A DNA stretch of 7,204 bases from positions 1-7,204 of the forward strand of contig JAGRHM010000289.1 of assembly GCA_020445005.1 (NCBI GenBank), in the 5' to 3' direction. Below the pieces are notes generated by a model. It worked only from the letters and a program-made list of their open reading frames with translations. It did no database searches and was not told the origin of the DNA. Made by a program: the position numbers and the translations under genes. Positions 5,629 through 7,204 of this stretch are shown piece after piece; the first letter of the stretch is position 1; every line of letters begins with the position of its first letter. This DNA comes from Candidatus Competibacteraceae bacterium. Lineage in GTDB: Bacteria > Pseudomonadota > Gammaproteobacteria > Competibacterales > Competibacteraceae.

Positions 5629-7204
5629 CTACCCTTGATCAGCCCTCCGAGCCAGTCTATGAAACATTCGGAGCATCAAAAAAATGATGCCGATAATTAA
5701 CAGCCACCATGGATGATCGATATGCGGTACATTATCGGCAAAGTCAATCATTTCATGCGGTATATATTTGTGAGAACCAACCGCATAATGCTGATAAAAC
5801 AAAAGCCAAAAAGACGTTACCAGCGCAATGGCCAGTAACTTCGACATCGTTCGATAAACTTCACGGGTAAAGCGATTGGCGCGCGTACCCATACTTTTCA
5901 ACATAAGGGTTTGCTCGCGTATAGCAGGAGACAGCAGCGCGCCATATTCATCCATAGCGCCGATCATCTCGCGGACCGAATCGCCGGCCCTGCGCATGAT
6001 TCCTCCTTGAAGCTGCCGCCTGCGCGCCTGCCGCAAGTAGGACTTGAACAACCGGGTGTAGCTGGCGCTGGGCATCAGATAGCTCAGTGAAGCGTCCAGA
6101 GTGGTCATGGTGCGACTGATTTTCAGCAACGCCCAGTTCACTGGTACTTTGTAAGTCATCAACACCTGCCCGGATTCCGTGCCCACCGAACCCAGCGATT
6201 TTTGATGATAATCCAGATTGCGCAGATGTGTTTTCGCTTCCCAAAGCCGGTAGCAGCGCACCAGATCTTCACGCAGTCGTCGGACATCGGTGGGTACTTC
6301 CGGGGCATAATGCAACGAGTAGTCGGCGGCGCGGCTAAAGTCGCGATTAGCCAGGGCGTTGAGACTGAGTCGATAGGTGCGTAAAAATTCCTGTTCCACC
6401 GTGCCAATCGTGCCCAAATCAATGAGCGCCACCCGGCTGTTCTTCAACAACAGAATGTTCCCCGGATGCAGATCGGCGTGAAACAGGTTGTCTTCGAGCA
6501 GTTGGCGCAGCGTGGAACAGAACAGGCGGGTAGCGACCTTGGTCGGCTTGACGTTATTCGTCTCCAGCCAGATGCTCAACCGTGCCGGGTCGTGATTACG
6601 CACGGTGATGTAGTCAGACATGAGCACTCCGGCGACGAACTCCATTACCAACACCCGGGGTGAACATAATCGCCGGTAGACCTTCGGCACATAAACCCGA
6701 TGTCCGCGCAATGAGGCTTTCATCCGCCGCAAATGCGACGCCTCGTAGCGGTAATCCAATTCCTCCAGCATGATCTGTTCCAGCTCCCAGAGGAAATCCC
6801 GCCAACGCAAATGGGGCGCAACGTTGAAACCGATCAGCATATTAATCAAGCGACGCACCAACCGCATGTCGCGCAGGAAGGATTGGGTCACTTCCGGACG
6901 CTGCACCTTAACCACGACTGAAGTTCGCGTATGACGCAACACGGCCTTGTGGACCTGGCAAATCGAGGCGGCGGCCAGTGGGGTTAATTCGAATTCGGTA
7001 AAAACATCTCCCAATGGCTGGTCCAGGTCCTTTTCGATAATGGCGCGGGCCACTTCAGGAGGAAAGCCAACGGCGCGGTATTGCAGTTGCGATAATTCCC
7101 GACAAGTCGCTTCATCCAGAAGATCAGCCCGCAGCGACAACAACTGGCCCACCTTAATCCACAATCCTCCCATTTGTTCAAAGACTTCCCGCAATCGCCG
7201 TGCG
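5629..7204 (-). CDS. AarF/ABC1/UbiB-family atypical kinase-like membrane protein, 5' end outside the window
   Basis: This protein-kinase-like family is linked to ubiquinone biosynthesis and lipid handling at membranes; its members show ATPase rather than classical kinase activity. 524 residues are visible, and the frame stays open to the window end (ARRLREVF), so probably a few dozen N-terminal residues are missing. In order there are the KxGQ motif (WIKVGQLLS, about 7136-7161), the alanine-rich loop AAASICQVH (about 6949-6975), the ATP-site lysine in VVVKVQRP (near 6909), ELDYRYEA, HADLHPGN (about 6457-6480) and the metal-binding IDLG in place of DFG. Two hydrophobic C-terminal helices (about 5782-5841 and 5659-5709) anchor it in the membrane. 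The loop has Cys where Gly is commonest. It is not clearly UbiB itself, so no symbol is given. It stands 110 bases upstream of the small gene on the same strand and is probably unrelated to the polyketide genes. Confidence 0.92.
   Translation of the reverse strand, partial: ARRLREVFEQMGGLWIKVGQLLSLRADLLDEATCRELSQLQYRAVGFPPEVARAIIEKDLDQPLGDVFTEFELTPLAAASICQVHKAVLRHTRTSVVVKVQRPEVTQSFLRDMRLVRRLINMLIGFNVAPHLRWRDFLWELEQIMLEELDYRYEASHLRRMKASLRGHRVYVPKVYRRLCSPRVLVMEFVAGVLMSDYITVRNHDPARLSIWLETNNVKPTKVATRLFCSTLRQLLEDNLFHADLHPGNILLLKNSRVALIDLGTIGTVEQEFLRTYRLSLNALANRDFSRAADYSLHYAPEVPTDVRRLREDLVRCYRLWEAKTHLRNLDYHQKSLGSVGTESGQVLMTYKVPVNWALLKISRTMTTLDASLSYLMPSASYTRLFKSYLRQARRRQLQGGIMRRAGDSVREMIGAMDEYGALLSPAIREQTLMLKSMGTRANRFTREVYRTMSKLLAIALVTSFWLLFYQHYAVGSHKYIPHEMIDFADNVPHIDHPWWLLIIGIIFLMLRMFHRLARRADQG

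Noticed and set aside
7192..7194. TTG at 7194 as the start of the UbiB-like gene
   Set aside because: The frame continues to the window edge, and the family has an N-terminal segment before the KxGQ motif, so the real start is outside.

Overview
The window looks like a piece of a GC-rich proteobacterial chromosome, most likely gammaproteobacterial. That is inferred from the LivF variant with a basic tail, the UbiB-type kinase with two C-terminal membrane helices, a possible insertion-sequence remnant and strong Shine-Dalgarno use. I cannot name a genus. No RNA gene, CRISPR array or complete mobile element is visible, and no gene-free stretch exceeds 300 bases.

Layout. Positions 1-384 (+) are the end of a LivF-type ABC transporter ATPase. 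A 215-base gap follows, holding a 21-codon mini-ORF that may be an insertion-sequence remnant or a leader peptide. Positions 600-3663 (+) are a tightly coupled three-gene operon: a discrete malonyl transferase of the trans-AT polyketide type, a PfaD-family enoyl reductase, and a crotonase-fold protein carrying the three acidic residues of dienoyl-CoA isomerases. The genes overlap by 1 and 4 bases. Convergent to it, ending 6 bases away, is a minus-strand operon (5518 down to 3670): a small basic protein of unknown function, a type II thioesterase and an Sfp-type phosphopantetheinyl transferase. Upstream of that operon, on the same strand, a UbiB/ABC1-family kinase-like gene (5629-7204) runs off the window end.

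The five central genes together are the trans-acting tool kit of a trans-AT polyketide synthase or a PUFA-synthase-like assembly line. The phosphopantetheinyl transferase would activate carrier proteins, the AT would load malonyl units, PfaD would reduce enoyl intermediates, the crotonase would move or hydrate double bonds, and the thioesterase would clear stalled chains. No ketosynthase or carrier protein lies in the window, so the megasynthase must be in the flanking DNA or elsewhere in the genome. The product is unknown. The unusual points are the isomerase-type crotonase coupled to PfaD, the uncharacterised basic protein coupled to the thioesterase, and the mini-ORF coupled to the AT gene.
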